Position numbers and translations under genes: made by a program
Notes under the pieces: model-generated
What the model was told of the DNA's origin: nothing
The model's database searches: none
What the model saw: the letters and a program-made list of their open reading frames with translations, nothing else
Shown: one piece after another, positions 29,992 through 38,753 of the stretch
Position numbering within the stretch: the stretch's first letter is position 1
Layout: the number at the start of each line of letters is the position of its first letter
Origin: an uncultured Eubacteriales bacterium
Lineage (GTDB): Bacteria; Bacillota; Clostridia; TANB77; CAG-508
DNA: 64,000 bases
Reading direction: 5' to 3'
Assembly: GCA_902787685.1 (NCBI GenBank)
Contig: CADAHH010000001.1
Location: 62,001-126,000, forward strand

Positions 29992-30070
29992 TTGTTACAG
30001 CCCTCAGCGGTCCCCCCGAGACCATCGCCTAAAAATAAAAAGTATCGACCTGCGCGGACCTTAAGTAATT
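29992..30070. repeat. palindrome family C, half copy
   Basis: Matches the inner arm of 25462-25656 in reverse complement (GTTACAGCCCTCAGCGGTCC, CCCGAGACCATCG, AAAAATAAAAAGTATCG). It lies between ntpK and ntpF and lacks the outer TTACTAGTCAGC arms. Confidence 0.75.
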
Positions 30071-30113
30071 ACCTCTGAACTGTAACTTCAAATTTTTCAA
30101 TAATTTTTTAATC

Positions 30114-30464
30114 TCAAACCTTACTAATTATCATTATAGCAATAATTAAACCGTAAATTGCGATACCTTCTGCTAGACCAGCAAAAATTACAGTTTTTCC
30201 AAGTAGGCTTGGGTTTTCGCTAATTGCTCCTACTGCACTTGATGCAACTACTGCAACTGCAATACCAGATCCAATTGCAGATAATCCAATTGCTAAAGCT
30301 GCTGCAATTAGTCCTACTCCAGATGAACTTTTTGTTTCTTCATTTGTTGACACTTCTGATTTATTATTACTTGAAACCACCTCATTTGCTGCATATACTC
30401 CTGTAGTAATTAATACTACTCCTATAAAAATTAAAATTACCAAAATAATTGCTTTTTTTGACAT
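30114..30464 (-). CDS. ntpK: V-type ATP synthase proteolipid subunit K
   Basis: 116 residues from ATG 30464 (GGAGG upstream). An N-terminal hydrophobic signal-like segment ending in VYAANEV precedes a Ser/Glu linker. The c-ring hairpin follows: first helix ALAIGLSAIGSGIAVAVVAS, polar loop SENPSLLGK, second helix with the ion-binding Glu in AGLAEGIAIYGLI. This is a two-helix form. The Gln found in typical Na+-binding c-rings is replaced by Ser (GSGIA), and Glu is followed by Gly, so Na+ coupling is not indicated. Confidence 0.92.
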   Translation of the reverse strand: MSKKAIILVILIFIGVVLITTGVYAANEVVSSNNKSEVSTNEETKSSSGVGLIAAALAIGLSAIGSGIAVAVVASSAVGAISENPSLLGKTVIFAGLAEGIAIYGLIIAIMIISKV

Positions 30465-30509
30465 TTTTTTATCCTCCATAAATATTAATCTTCTTCTCAC
30501 ATCTAACCT

Positions 30510-32415
30510 TTAGTTGTCAAAAAGGTCCGTCCCCATTGACAACTGAGTTTTTAATGACTTGTATTCCTCTCCGCTTCCATCATAGAATCTACTAAATAGC
30601 TCATAATATTCAAGCCTTAATGTTTGTATTCCTACAATTAATCCTTCTAAAACAATAACTACAACATTTCCAATAAATGCAATTAAAAAGTTTCCTGCCC
30701 CACTTGACATATCTGCTAATAAATATACAGCCATACATAATCCCGCATGATTTATTGCAAAAGCAGCTAATCTTAAAAAAGAAATTGTATTACTTAAAAA
30801 TGAAAGTAGCATTTCTATAATTTCAAATATTTTTTCCACAAAAGGAACTGATTCTTTACTTTTCTGTTTTTGTATAAAATTCGTAATTTTATCATTAAAT
30901 AGTATTATTAACACAAGTATTAATGAAACAATAACTGCTGTATTAAGTGAGACTATCAATTTTCCTTTTATATAATAATACCCAACACATAATAAAACAA
31001 AGGTGTATAATAAAATCCCAACAATTCCGTTTTGGTCTAAGAATACTCTTTTTAAATCTTTATTTTTAATACCATTTACTACATTTAAAATCATTGCTAA
31101 AAATATAAAAATTGTTCCAACTATTATTCCATATACTAGCATTGTTGTAATATTGTTCATCGGGCTTATTATCACAGGTTTAATAATATCCTCTTTACCA
31201 AATACACTTCCATATAGTATTCCAAAAATCACAGATGAAATTCCTCCCGCAGAAAGAATTGCTCCATATACTTTTTGTTTCCTTAAAAGGAAAACTATTC
31301 CGAATTAATAAAAATACTATTCCATGCCCTACATCTCCAAACATGAAACCAAACATTATAAATGTTGTTAATGCAACAAACCATGTTGGATCAATTTCAC
31401 CTTTTTTAGGCATTCCATACATTTTAACTAAATATTCAAATGGTTTTAAAAACCTATTGTTTACTAGTTTTGTAGGTGGATTTTCATCATCTTTTATAAC
31501 ATAGTCAATACCTTCTATTTGTTTAAGTTTATTTTCAAATTTGTTTAGCTCATTTTCTGGAACCCATACTACAGTATAAAAAATGTTATTTTGATCATGA
31601 ACAATATATTTTTTTATATTATTTATCTTATCATATGTTTGTAATTCTCTATAATATCCTAAAACTTCTGTTTCTACAGTTCTTTTAATTTTATCTATTT
31701 TTTGATTTATCTCATTAGTACTAAAATCTCTTTGACTAATATTATCTCTTAATGTTTTAAGATATTCTCTTGGAGTTTTTACTAAATCATTAGGTAATAG
31801 CCTTCTTTCGAATTTTTGAATATTAAACAAACCATCAATATTTCCAATATATTGCTCAGTTGTAAAGTACATTATCCAAACTAAATCTTTTTCTTCTCGT
31901 ATTTCAAACATAATAGCATTTATATTGTCTATTTGTTTTTTTATTTCTTCAAGATTCTTTTTTGGAATACTTCCATATCTAAATTTAACATATTCTAAAT
32001 CATAAAGTTTTTTAATATCTATATCTATTTCTTGTAATTTGGAAATTTCTTTATATATTTTTTTGTATTCTTCATTTTCTTTTTCGTTATTTTCTATTAT
32101 TTTTAAGCATTCTTCATATGATGGTTCTAATTTATCGATTTTATTTGAAATGTAATCAATAGTATTCTCAAGCAAATTCATATTGTAGTCTTTTGTATAT
32201 TGAATTCCAAGTTTATTAAAAAGGTTCTCACACTTTTTTAATGCTTCTTTGATTTTGTAATTATATTCAAAATATTCAATTTTCCATCCTTTATTGTATA
32301 TCTTTTTGGCATCTTCTATTTGTACATCACTTTGGAATAAACAATTAGCAAGAAATTCATCTAAAATTTTACTATCACCTTTTATTCCAAGCAATTTCAT
32401 TTTTTCTATTGCCAT
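30510..32415 (-). CDS. ntpI: V-type ATP synthase subunit I, needs +1 shift at CGG
   Basis: Membrane stator subunit of 634 residues when recoded. Residues 1-371 hold the cytoplasmic arm with coiled coils and reach FMFGDVGHGIVFLLI. A zero-frame CGG at 31302-31300 follows. Skipping the C gives GIVFLLRKQKVYGAILSAGG and continues IFGILYGSVFGKED into the polytopic C-terminal half (about seven helices, with NTISFLRLAAFAINHAG). Read without the shift, the first part ends 34 codons later in non-family sequence. The recoded length is normal for the family. Confidence 0.9.
31300..31302 (-). other. +1 recoding site 6 (ntpI), ATT-C-GGA
   Basis: Zero-frame CGG after TTA ATT. Skipping C31302 reads GGA ATA GTT TTC inside a membrane helix. 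Confidence 0.88.
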
Positions 32416-32489
32416 TTTATCCTATCCTTTCTTATGTAATCTTAAAAATCATATCAAAAACAAGTATTGTAGCTACTAATGTCCCGTAC

Positions 32490-33494
32490 TTATCTTGCAA
32501 GTCTTTTAATAATTTCGCTTTTATCCATCCCATACCTAATTCCTTCAATAACATTAATAATATCGTTATTTTCATAATCGACTAGATTAATATATGCAAA
32601 TATATATGCATTTGAAAAAATATCTTCTTTAAAAGCTTTATAATTAATTTTATATAAGAATCTGTCTACATTATCCTCAAATTCTGTCTCTGATGTAAAT
32701 ATATTCTTATATGGTGTTTTGCTTAAAATTGTTTTAATCTCATCAAAAGAATTAGTATCTATAATTTTATTTAAAATATTTGGCTTTAATTTGTAATACC
32801 TATTAATTAATATATTTAATAATCTTTGCTTATCAAAATTGTAAAACTTTTTTATTCTAATTATCCATTCAATATTTAATAAATCTATTTCTGACCCTAT
32901 TATTTTTTTTAAATTTTTATTAGATTGTACTTTGTCATAAAGCTTTTCAAAATATAATTTGTCTATTTCGTTTTCGATTTCAAATATATTTATATTTTCT
33001 TGATTTTGATATTTTTTTATAAAACTATAAGTTCCCATTCTTTTAATTGCTTTAAAAAAATCATCAAAATTCTCAATAGTTTCCATTCCTTTTATCTCAT
33101 GAAATAGGCTAGTTGTCCACATTTTAACATTTTGTATTATAGTATCACTTGTTTTATCATCAGAGTAAAGTTTTCTTAATATACTTTTTACACATTTTAT
33201 TTCATATTGTCGTAAAAAAAAGGCAAATAAAACAGTGTCTTTATTGCCAAGATATTTGTTTATTTTTAGAATATCTTTTAATAATACTTCATCTAATAGT
33301 TTTTCAATTTCAAGCCTATCTATATTTTCTTGTGTATTTTTAAAGATATCACTTTTGTTTTTTAGTAGCAATACAACATTTTTTATATTATTTTGTTTAA
33401 TTATATCATTTATATTTTCTTTTGTTAATCTATTAGCATACATTGCTTTTAATTTGGCATTTAAGTTTGGGTACTTTATTAAAGATATTTTCAA
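32490..33494 (-). CDS. ntpC: V-type ATP synthase subunit C
   Basis: About 334-residue helical protein that links the stalk to the membrane ring. It begins KISLIKYPNLNAKLKAMYANRL, contains INIFEIENEIDKLYFEKLY and DLLNIEWIIRIKKFYN (typical subunit C/d blocks) and ends in KSEIIKRLAR. The TTG at 33494 has GGAGG 7 bases upstream and is preferred. An ATG at 33515 overlaps the upstream gene and would place that GGAGG inside the gene. Confidence 0.85.
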   Translation of the reverse strand: MKISLIKYPNLNAKLKAMYANRLTKENINDIIKQNNIKNVVLLLKNKSDIFKNTQENIDRLEIEKLLDEVLLKDILKINKYLGNKDTVLFAFFLRQYEIKCVKSILRKLYSDDKTSDTIIQNVKMWTTSLFHEIKGMETIENFDDFFKAIKRMGTYSFIKKYQNQENINIFEIENEIDKLYFEKLYDKVQSNKNLKKIIGSEIDLLNIEWIIRIKKFYNFDKQRLLNILINRYYKLKPNILNKIIDTNSFDEIKTILSKTPYKNIFTSETEFEDNVDRFLYKINYKAFKEDIFSNAYIFAYINLVDYENNDIINVIEGIRYGMDKSEIIKRLAR

Positions 33495-33507
33495 GCTATT
33501 TCCTCCA

Positions 33508-33819
33508 CTAGACATTAATTATACTATTAACAATTTGATCAACTAAAGCACTGCCATCTGTTTTATATTTTTGCCTTAAATATTCAATTTGTTTTTCTGT
33601 TTCTCCATTTATTCTTTCGCAGTTTTCTTCATATATTTTATCATATTGTTCTTTTAAACTTTTTCTTTTAAAAACATATTGATTATCAATTTTTTCTTTT
33701 TCAGCTTTTAATTGATTGTTAATTTCTTCTTCAATATTGTCTTTCTTTTGATTTATTTCATTTATTTTGTTTTTAGCATTTTCATCAAATTTTATTAATT
33801 CTTTTATAATTTCTTCCAA
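33508..33819 (-). CDS. ntpH: V-type ATP synthase small coiled-coil subunit (G/H)
   Basis: 103 residues, almost entirely coiled coil, rich in Lys, Glu and Asn (EEIIKELIKFDENAKNKIN ... EINNQLKAEKEKID). First gene of the V-ATPase operon and in the place where the peripheral-stalk subunit pairing with E is found. The start is TTG; no better codon exists. Identification rests on position and coiled-coil nature. Confidence 0.65.
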   Translation of the reverse strand: MEEIIKELIKFDENAKNKINEINQKKDNIEEEINNQLKAEKEKIDNQYVFKRKSLKEQYDKIYEENCERINGETEKQIEYLRQKYKTDGSALVDQIVNSIINV

Positions 33820-33844
33820 AATATCATCTCATTTCTTATACATT

Positions 33845-33872
33845 ATTATATATTTTTTCAAAAAAAATACAA
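33845..33872 (-). promoter_or_regulatory. putative promoter of the V-ATPase operon
   Basis: Minus strand: TTGTAT (33872-33867), 16 bases, TATAAT (33850-33845), about 26 bases before the first start codon. Confidence 0.5.
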
Positions 33873-33937
33873 GAGTTTTATAAAAAAAAAAATACATTTT
33901 TTTATTAATGTGTTACCATTCACAGCTATATTAAGGT

Positions 33938-34020
33938 CGCAACTTTGCTGTGCATTGTATATACTTTTTTCTCGACTAAAGCACGAAAAAAGATATACAA
34001 TGCCGCTGTTGCTACTCTAC
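33938..34020. repeat. palindrome family A, copy 2
   Basis: Near-identical to 23857-23935 (GTGCATTGTATATACTTTTTTC / GAAAAAAGATATACAATGCC). It lies between the PP2C-like gene and the V-ATPase operon. Confidence 0.8.
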
Positions 34021-34066
34021 AATAATAATTTAGCTATAAATAGTAACATTAATGTATCTTTTTATA

Positions 34067-34897
34067 TTATATTTCAAAACTAATATATGACCTATCATCA
34101 AAACCATCTTGATTGGGAATAAGCCCTCTTTCATATGGAAAGCTTTTGTATCGAAGAGGATCTTCTTCTCTAATTTTTTTTAAATCTTCTTCTGCTTCTT
34201 TTAAAGTATTAAATGGTTGCCTATATCCATCTGAAGTAAAAACTATTTTAGTTATTTCTTCTGGAACATCAATAATTTTTATTAAATCTTTATCAGGCTT
34301 ATTAAATCCATCTATAACAGCATAATCATATTTTCCATAGAATCTTTTATTTCTAATATATGGCTGTCTTTTATTTAAATCATTGATAAATTTTTTTGAT
34401 AAATCGTTTTTTAATAGTTCTTCCTCAGTACATCCTGTTTCTAATAAATAGTTTATAATCATTATTCTTATTTTAGTATATAATTTATCTACTTCAAGTT
34501 CATTTGTTAAAATTTGGTTACCATATAAAGCCATACAATCACCAATTAACCATATCTGGCGATATTTTCTAGAATACATAATAACAGATGCTGATGGTTG
34601 ATTTGCTGGATCATCTGCTATTTTATCATAAAAGCCTTTGTCTTTATAATAATTAATAATACATTCATTTAAAAAATCTACAGTTTCATAACAATTTAAT
34701 GAACCATCTAATTTTTCAATTGCTTCTACTAAAATGTCACTTATAATTTTTCCAAGTTTTTTATCTTCAAATCTAAAATCACTTTGTGAATTAACTCCAT
34801 CAATTACTGCAATAAAATCATTAGTTACACAAATTGCATCTTCACATAGTTTTGGGTCGTTATATCTTCCTTTTATAAATTGTTCAATTATTTTCAT
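34067..34897 (-). CDS. PP2C-like protein phosphatase
   Basis: 276 residues from ATG 34897 (AAGGAGG upstream). Acidic metal-binding motifs resemble PP2C: NDFIAVIDGVNSQSD near the N-terminus, IWLIGDCMALYG in the middle and IVFTSDGYRQPF in the C-terminal half. The middle GD and DG aspartates fit the family's metal ligands. Substrate unknown. Stands alone between the V-ATPase operon and scpA. Confidence 0.55.
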   Translation of the reverse strand: MKIIEQFIKGRYNDPKLCEDAICVTNDFIAVIDGVNSQSDFRFEDKKLGKIISDILVEAIEKLDGSLNCYETVDFLNECIINYYKDKGFYDKIADDPANQPSASVIMYSRKYRQIWLIGDCMALYGNQILTNELEVDKLYTKIRIMIINYLLETGCTEEELLKNDLSKKFINDLNKRQPYIRNKRFYGKYDYAVIDGFNKPDKDLIKIIDVPEEITKIVFTSDGYRQPFNTLKEAEEDLKKIREEDPLRYKSFPYERGLIPNQDGFDDRSYISFEI

Positions 34898-34944
34898 TAA
34901 TATTATTCCTCCTTGAAAGTCTGTCCCCAATTTAAAAAGGTACA

Positions 34945-35070
34945 AATCAGTTTGGAAAAGAATTAAATTTTGACAAGGCAAAATTTTGTGCAAAAAGCGG
35001 AGCATACTTTGTGTATGTGAGCATTTTTAAGCAAAATTTTAACACAGTCAAAATTGTAATTGTTTTTCAA
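34945..35070. repeat. stop-codon-linked palindrome family B, copy 2
   Basis: Arms AGTTTGGAAAAGAATT and AATTGTTTTTCAAACT, with an inner hairpin core ATACTTTGTGTAT. It ends directly at the TGA of scpA. Confidence 0.78.
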
Positions 35071-35072
35071 AC

Positions 35073-35813
35073 TCATTTTCTTTTCACATTTATATCTCCA
35101 AAGAGTTCACGCTGTTCGGTTTCAACTTTTTCTCTTCTAGATAATTCTAACAAACCTGAGAAGGCTGTTACTACTTCTTGACTATTTGCCTTTTTGATCG
35201 AAAAAAGTTTGTTAAATATAAATTGTTTATGCTTTATTAATTCTTTATACATTTGTTTTACTTTACTTAAAACTGTAACAGTTTCTGTAATTGCAATTTT
35301 CTCAATATTTTTTGCATTTTCATTTACTTTTTCTTTATTTTTTATCCATAAATTTTCGTATAAAGTAGGAATAATATTCTCTTCGTATTTTTCTTCAAGC
35401 TTTTGTTTTGGAAGTGTAATTTCTTCTTGACCTTTATAAAATCTTTTTGAGTTTTCTTCAAAACTCTGCCTTAATTTTTCTGTTATATCTTTGTATTTTT
35501 TATATTCTATTATTCTTCTAATAAGTTCTTCTTCAGATATTTCTTCTTCTTCCTCATTTTTACCAGGTAAAAGCTTTCTTGATTTTATATATAAAAGAGT
35601 TGAAGCTAAACTTAAGAATTCGCTTGCCAAATCTAAGTTTAGTTCTTGTGCTTTATTAATATACTCCAAATATTGATCCGTTATTTCATCTAATTTGATG
35701 TCATAAATATCCATTTTGTTTTTTTCTATTAGACTTAATAACAAATCAAGTGGTCCTTGGAAGTTTTCTATGTTAATTGCATATCTGTTTGTTTCTAAAG
35801 TTAATACTGACAT
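35073..35813 (-). CDS. scpA: segregation and condensation protein A
   Basis: 246-residue kleisin that joins SMC heads and ScpB. N-terminal helical domain FQGPLDLLLSLIEKNKMDIYD (about 16-36, of which the LDLLL motif is diagnostic); C-terminal winged helix VVTAFSGLLELSRREKV. The ATG at 35813 has GGAG upstream; a TTG four codons earlier overlaps that site. Its partner scpB lies elsewhere in this window. Separated from pnp by 20 bases. Confidence 0.93.
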   Translation of the reverse strand: MSVLTLETNRYAINIENFQGPLDLLLSLIEKNKMDIYDIKLDEITDQYLEYINKAQELNLDLASEFLSLASTLLYIKSRKLLPGKNEEEEEISEEELIRRIIEYKKYKDITEKLRQSFEENSKRFYKGQEEITLPKQKLEEKYEENIIPTLYENLWIKNKEKVNENAKNIEKIAITETVTVLSKVKQMYKELIKHKQFIFNKLFSIKKANSQEVVTAFSGLLELSRREKVETEQRELFGDINVKRK

Positions 35814-35833
35814 TTTTTTCTCCAATTTATTTT

Positions 35834-37981
35834 TTACTCACTCAAATCATCATTATCATCATCTTGCATTACAGGTCTTTTTTCTCTTAGCTCATTCATT
35901 GCTAAGTTAATTCTACCTTGATTATCTATTTCAGTAACTTTAACCATTACTTTTTCACCTATTTGTAAATAGTCTTCTATTCTTCTTATATGTTCTTTAG
36001 CTATTTTTGAAATATGAAGCAAACCTTCTCTACCTTGCCCTAAATCCACAAATGCGCCATAAGAAGCAATTCTAGTAACAGCTCCATAGTAAATTCCACC
36101 AACTTCTATTTCACGAACAATATCTTCTATCATGTCTAAAGCGTCATAAGCTTTTTCACTATTTTGACCATAAATGAATACTTGTCCATCTTCTTCAATA
36201 TCAATTTTTACACCTGTCTCTTCAATTATTTTGTTTATTACTTTTCCACCAGTACCAATTACATCTTTGATTTTTTCTGGTTTAATCTTTGTTGTAATTA
36301 TTTTTGGTGCATAATTTGATATTTCTGGTCTTGGCTCAGCTAAAACTGGTTTCATAATATCATTTAATATATACATACGAGCTTTTTCGGTTCTATCAAA
36401 TGCTTCTTTTATAATATCATAAGATAATCCATCAACTTTTATATCAACTTGTATAGCAGTAATTCCTTTTTCAGTTCCACCAACTTTAAAGTCCATATCT
36501 CCGAAAAAGTCTTCAATTCCTTGAATATCTGTCATCATAACATAATTTTTTTCATTGTCTGGATCTGTAATTAATCCTGTAGAAATACCTGCAACAGGTC
36601 TTTTAATCGGTACACCTGCATCCATTAAACTTAAAGTACTTGCACAAATACTACCTTGTGAAGTTGATCCATTTGAAGATAAGATTTCTGATACAACTCT
36701 TATACTATATGGAAATTCTTCTACAGATGGAAGTACTGGAACTAGAGCCTTTTCAGCAAGTGCTCCATGACCTATTTCACGTCTACCAGGTCCACGAGAT
36801 GCTCTTGCTTCTCCAACAGAATATGCTGGGAAATTATATTGATGCATATATCTTTTTTCTGTCTGTGTATCTATTCCATCTAATTCTTGTTCTTCACTAA
36901 CCATTCCTAAAGTTGTAACACTCATTACTTGTGTTAACCCTCTTGAAAACATTGCACTACCATGTGTTCTTGGAAGTAATCCAACTTCACATGAAAGTGG
37001 TCTAATTTCATCAAGAGTTCTACCATCAACACGAGTATGATCATAGAAAATCATATCTCTAACAGTCTTTTTCTCTAATTTGTATAAAGCTTCTCCAATT
37101 GCTGATTTATCTTCTTCTTGTTGTTCTTCTCCAAATTTTTTGATATAAGCTTCATTTACTTTTTCTGTAAGTTTTGTGATATTATTGTCTCTTACTTGCT
37201 TGTCTTTTTCTGTAACTGCTTTTTTCATATCTTTTGCGAATTTCTTATCAATAAATTCATAGATTTTTTTATCAACTTCAAAAGATTTATATTCAAATTT
37301 CTTCTTTCCAATTTCTTTTTTCATTTTAGAAATAAATTTGCAAATCTTTTTGATTTCTTTATGACCTTCTTTGATAGCTTTAAGCATAATATCATTTGAT
37401 ACTTCATTTGCTCCAGCTTCTATCATAGCAATTTTGTCTGCAGTTCCAGCAACTGTAAGAGTTAAGTCACTTACTTTTCTTTGTTCTTCAGTTGGGTTTA
37501 TTATAATTTCACTATCAACTAATCCAACATTTACAGCAGCTGTAGGTCCTCCCCATGGAATATCAGAAATAGAAAGTGCAGCTGATGCTCCTATCATTGC
37601 AGCTACTTCTGGTGAATTATCTTGATCTACTGACATAACTGTTGCAACAACTACTACATCATTTCTAAAATCTTTTGGGAATAGAGGTCTTAATGGTCTA
37701 TCTATTGCTCTTGATGTTAAAATTGCTTTATCAGATGGTTTTCCTTCTCTTTTAGAATATGAACCTGGAATTTTTCCAACAGAATATAATTTTTCTTCAA
37801 AGTCTACTGACAATGGAAAAAAATCTATTCCATCTTTTGGTTCTTTAGATGCTGTTACATTTACCATAACAACTGTATCTCCGTATCTAACTAATACACT
37901 ACCATTGGCTAAACTTGCCATTTTTCCTGTTTCTATTGTTAATTTTCTTCCTGCTAATTCTGTTTCATAAATTTTATACAT
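35834..37981 (-). CDS. pnp: polynucleotide phosphorylase
   Basis: 715-residue 3'-5' exoribonuclease. Two RNase PH domains (N-terminal MASLANGSVLVRYGDTVV; second with RTHGSAMFSRGLTQ and the phosphate-site FPYSIRVVSEILSSNGSTSQ), then KH domain (VIGTGGKVINKI) and S1 domain (GAFVDLGQGREGLLHIS). The Asp-rich tail (QDDDNDDLSE) is short. Follows rpsO as in most bacteria. Confidence 0.97.
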   Translation of the reverse strand: MYKIYETELAGRKLTIETGKMASLANGSVLVRYGDTVVMVNVTASKEPKDGIDFFPLSVDFEEKLYSVGKIPGSYSKREGKPSDKAILTSRAIDRPLRPLFPKDFRNDVVVVATVMSVDQDNSPEVAAMIGASAALSISDIPWGGPTAAVNVGLVDSEIIINPTEEQRKVSDLTLTVAGTADKIAMIEAGANEVSNDIMLKAIKEGHKEIKKICKFISKMKKEIGKKKFEYKSFEVDKKIYEFIDKKFAKDMKKAVTEKDKQVRDNNITKLTEKVNEAYIKKFGEEQQEEDKSAIGEALYKLEKKTVRDMIFYDHTRVDGRTLDEIRPLSCEVGLLPRTHGSAMFSRGLTQVMSVTTLGMVSEEQELDGIDTQTEKRYMHQYNFPAYSVGEARASRGPGRREIGHGALAEKALVPVLPSVEEFPYSIRVVSEILSSNGSTSQGSICASTLSLMDAGVPIKRPVAGISTGLITDPDNEKNYVMMTDIQGIEDFFGDMDFKVGGTEKGITAIQVDIKVDGLSYDIIKEAFDRTEKARMYILNDIMKPVLAEPRPEISNYAPKIITTKIKPEKIKDVIGTGGKVINKIIEETGVKIDIEEDGQVFIYGQNSEKAYDALDMIEDIVREIEVGGIYYGAVTRIASYGAFVDLGQGREGLLHISKIAKEHIRRIEDYLQIGEKVMVKVTEIDNQGRINLAMNELREKRPVMQDDDNDDLSE

Positions 37982-38086
37982 TTTTCATTCCTTTCATTTT
38001 TACGGTTTAACCGATTTGACACCAATTTTTTGATTTGTTTTTAGGTATTTAATTAGTATGTAACCTCTATAATACGTTTATTTTAC

Positions 38087-38118
38087 GTTTAAGCATATTA
38101 TACAAGCTACACTTAAAC
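38087..38118. repeat. inverted repeat in the pnp leader
   Basis: GTTTAAG and CTTAAAC flank an 18-base middle, inside a larger TTTTAGGT/ACCTAAAA frame (about 38038-38146). It could be a processing hairpin of the pnp transcript. Confidence 0.4.
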
Positions 38119-38171
38119 TAATAATAAACCTAAAAATTTTTGAATTAATAATATTTGACTTTAACGAATTA

Positions 38172-38207
38172 CAATAAAACAAGGGGCGTGAAATAGTTAA
38201 GCCCCTT
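38172..38207 (-). terminator. terminator after rpsO
   Basis: Minus strand: AAGGGGC, 13-base loop, GCCCCTT, then GTTTTATTG. A strong GC stem 8 bases past the rpsO stop, between rpsO and pnp; partial read-through to pnp is likely. Confidence 0.8.
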
Positions 38208-38214
38208 TATTTAA

Positions 38215-38481
38215 TTATTTTCTTAATCCTAATTTTTCAACTATTTCTCTATATCTATTTAAATCTTTTTTAGATAAATAGTTTAATAGATTTCTTCTTT
38301 TTCCAACCATTTTCAAAAGACCACGTCTTGAATGGTTATCTTTTTTGTGAACTTTTAAGTGTTCAGTTAATTCATTGATTCTTTCTGTTAAAAGAGCTAT
38401 TTGAACTTCTGGAGAACCAGTGTCTTTTTCATCTCTTTTATACTTTCCAATGATTTGAGCTTTTGCTTCTTTAGAAATCAT
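38215..38481 (-). CDS. rpsO: 30S ribosomal protein S15
   Basis: 88 residues starting [20 protein letters not shown] at an ATG with GGAGGTG 6 bases upstream. 16S rRNA-binding protein; family block [16 protein letters not shown] is intact and [20 protein letters not shown] follows. Transcribed from a consensus-like promoter with a long hairpin just before the ribosome site. Confidence 0.97.
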   Translation of the reverse strand: MISKEAKAQIIGKYKRDEKDTGSPEVQIALLTERINELTEHLKVHKKDNHSRRGLLKMVGKRRNLLNYLSKKDLNRYREIVEKLGLRK

Positions 38482-38505
38482 ATTTACACCTCCTATTTTT
38501 TTACT

Positions 38506-38556
38506 CCTAAAACTGAGTTTAAAATCAGGTGTCAAGATTTAAAACTAAGTTTTAGG
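38506..38556 (-). promoter_or_regulatory. rpsO leader hairpin
   Basis: Two 20-base arms (38506-38525 and 38537-38556; CCTAAAACTGAGTTTAAAAT against its near-perfect complement) with an 11-base loop. It fills the leader between the transcription start and the Shine-Dalgarno. It lacks a U-tract, so it is not a terminator. S15 represses its own translation in several bacteria, making this a likely operator. Confidence 0.6.
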
Positions 38557-38570
38557 TATTTACTTTGCAT

Positions 38571-38599
38571 ATTATACTATAAAATTACTGATTTTGCAA
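38571..38599 (-). promoter_or_regulatory. promoter of rpsO
   Basis: Minus strand: TTGCAA (38599-38594), 17 bases, TATAAT (38576-38571). Confidence 0.75.
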
Positions 38600-38753
38600 G
38601 AGATTTTTAAAACTTATTGGCTCTAAAAATGTATAAGTGTCAATGATGTGAAACAAAAATATATAAAAAGTTTATAATTAAATTGCATATTCTCGAGAAA
38701 TTAGATTTTCTCTATTTCTTAATGAGCTATATTATTATGTGCTTCTTATTATC

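Noticed and set aside
31195..32415. ntpI as two overlapping subunits
   Set aside because: The second part has no ribosome site and starts within the membrane domain; the joined length of 634 residues fits the family.
33508..33515. ATG at 33515 as start of V-ATPase subunit C
   Set aside because: It would put the GGAGG ribosome site inside the gene; the TTG at 33494 has ideal spacing. Kept as an uncertainty, not a finding.
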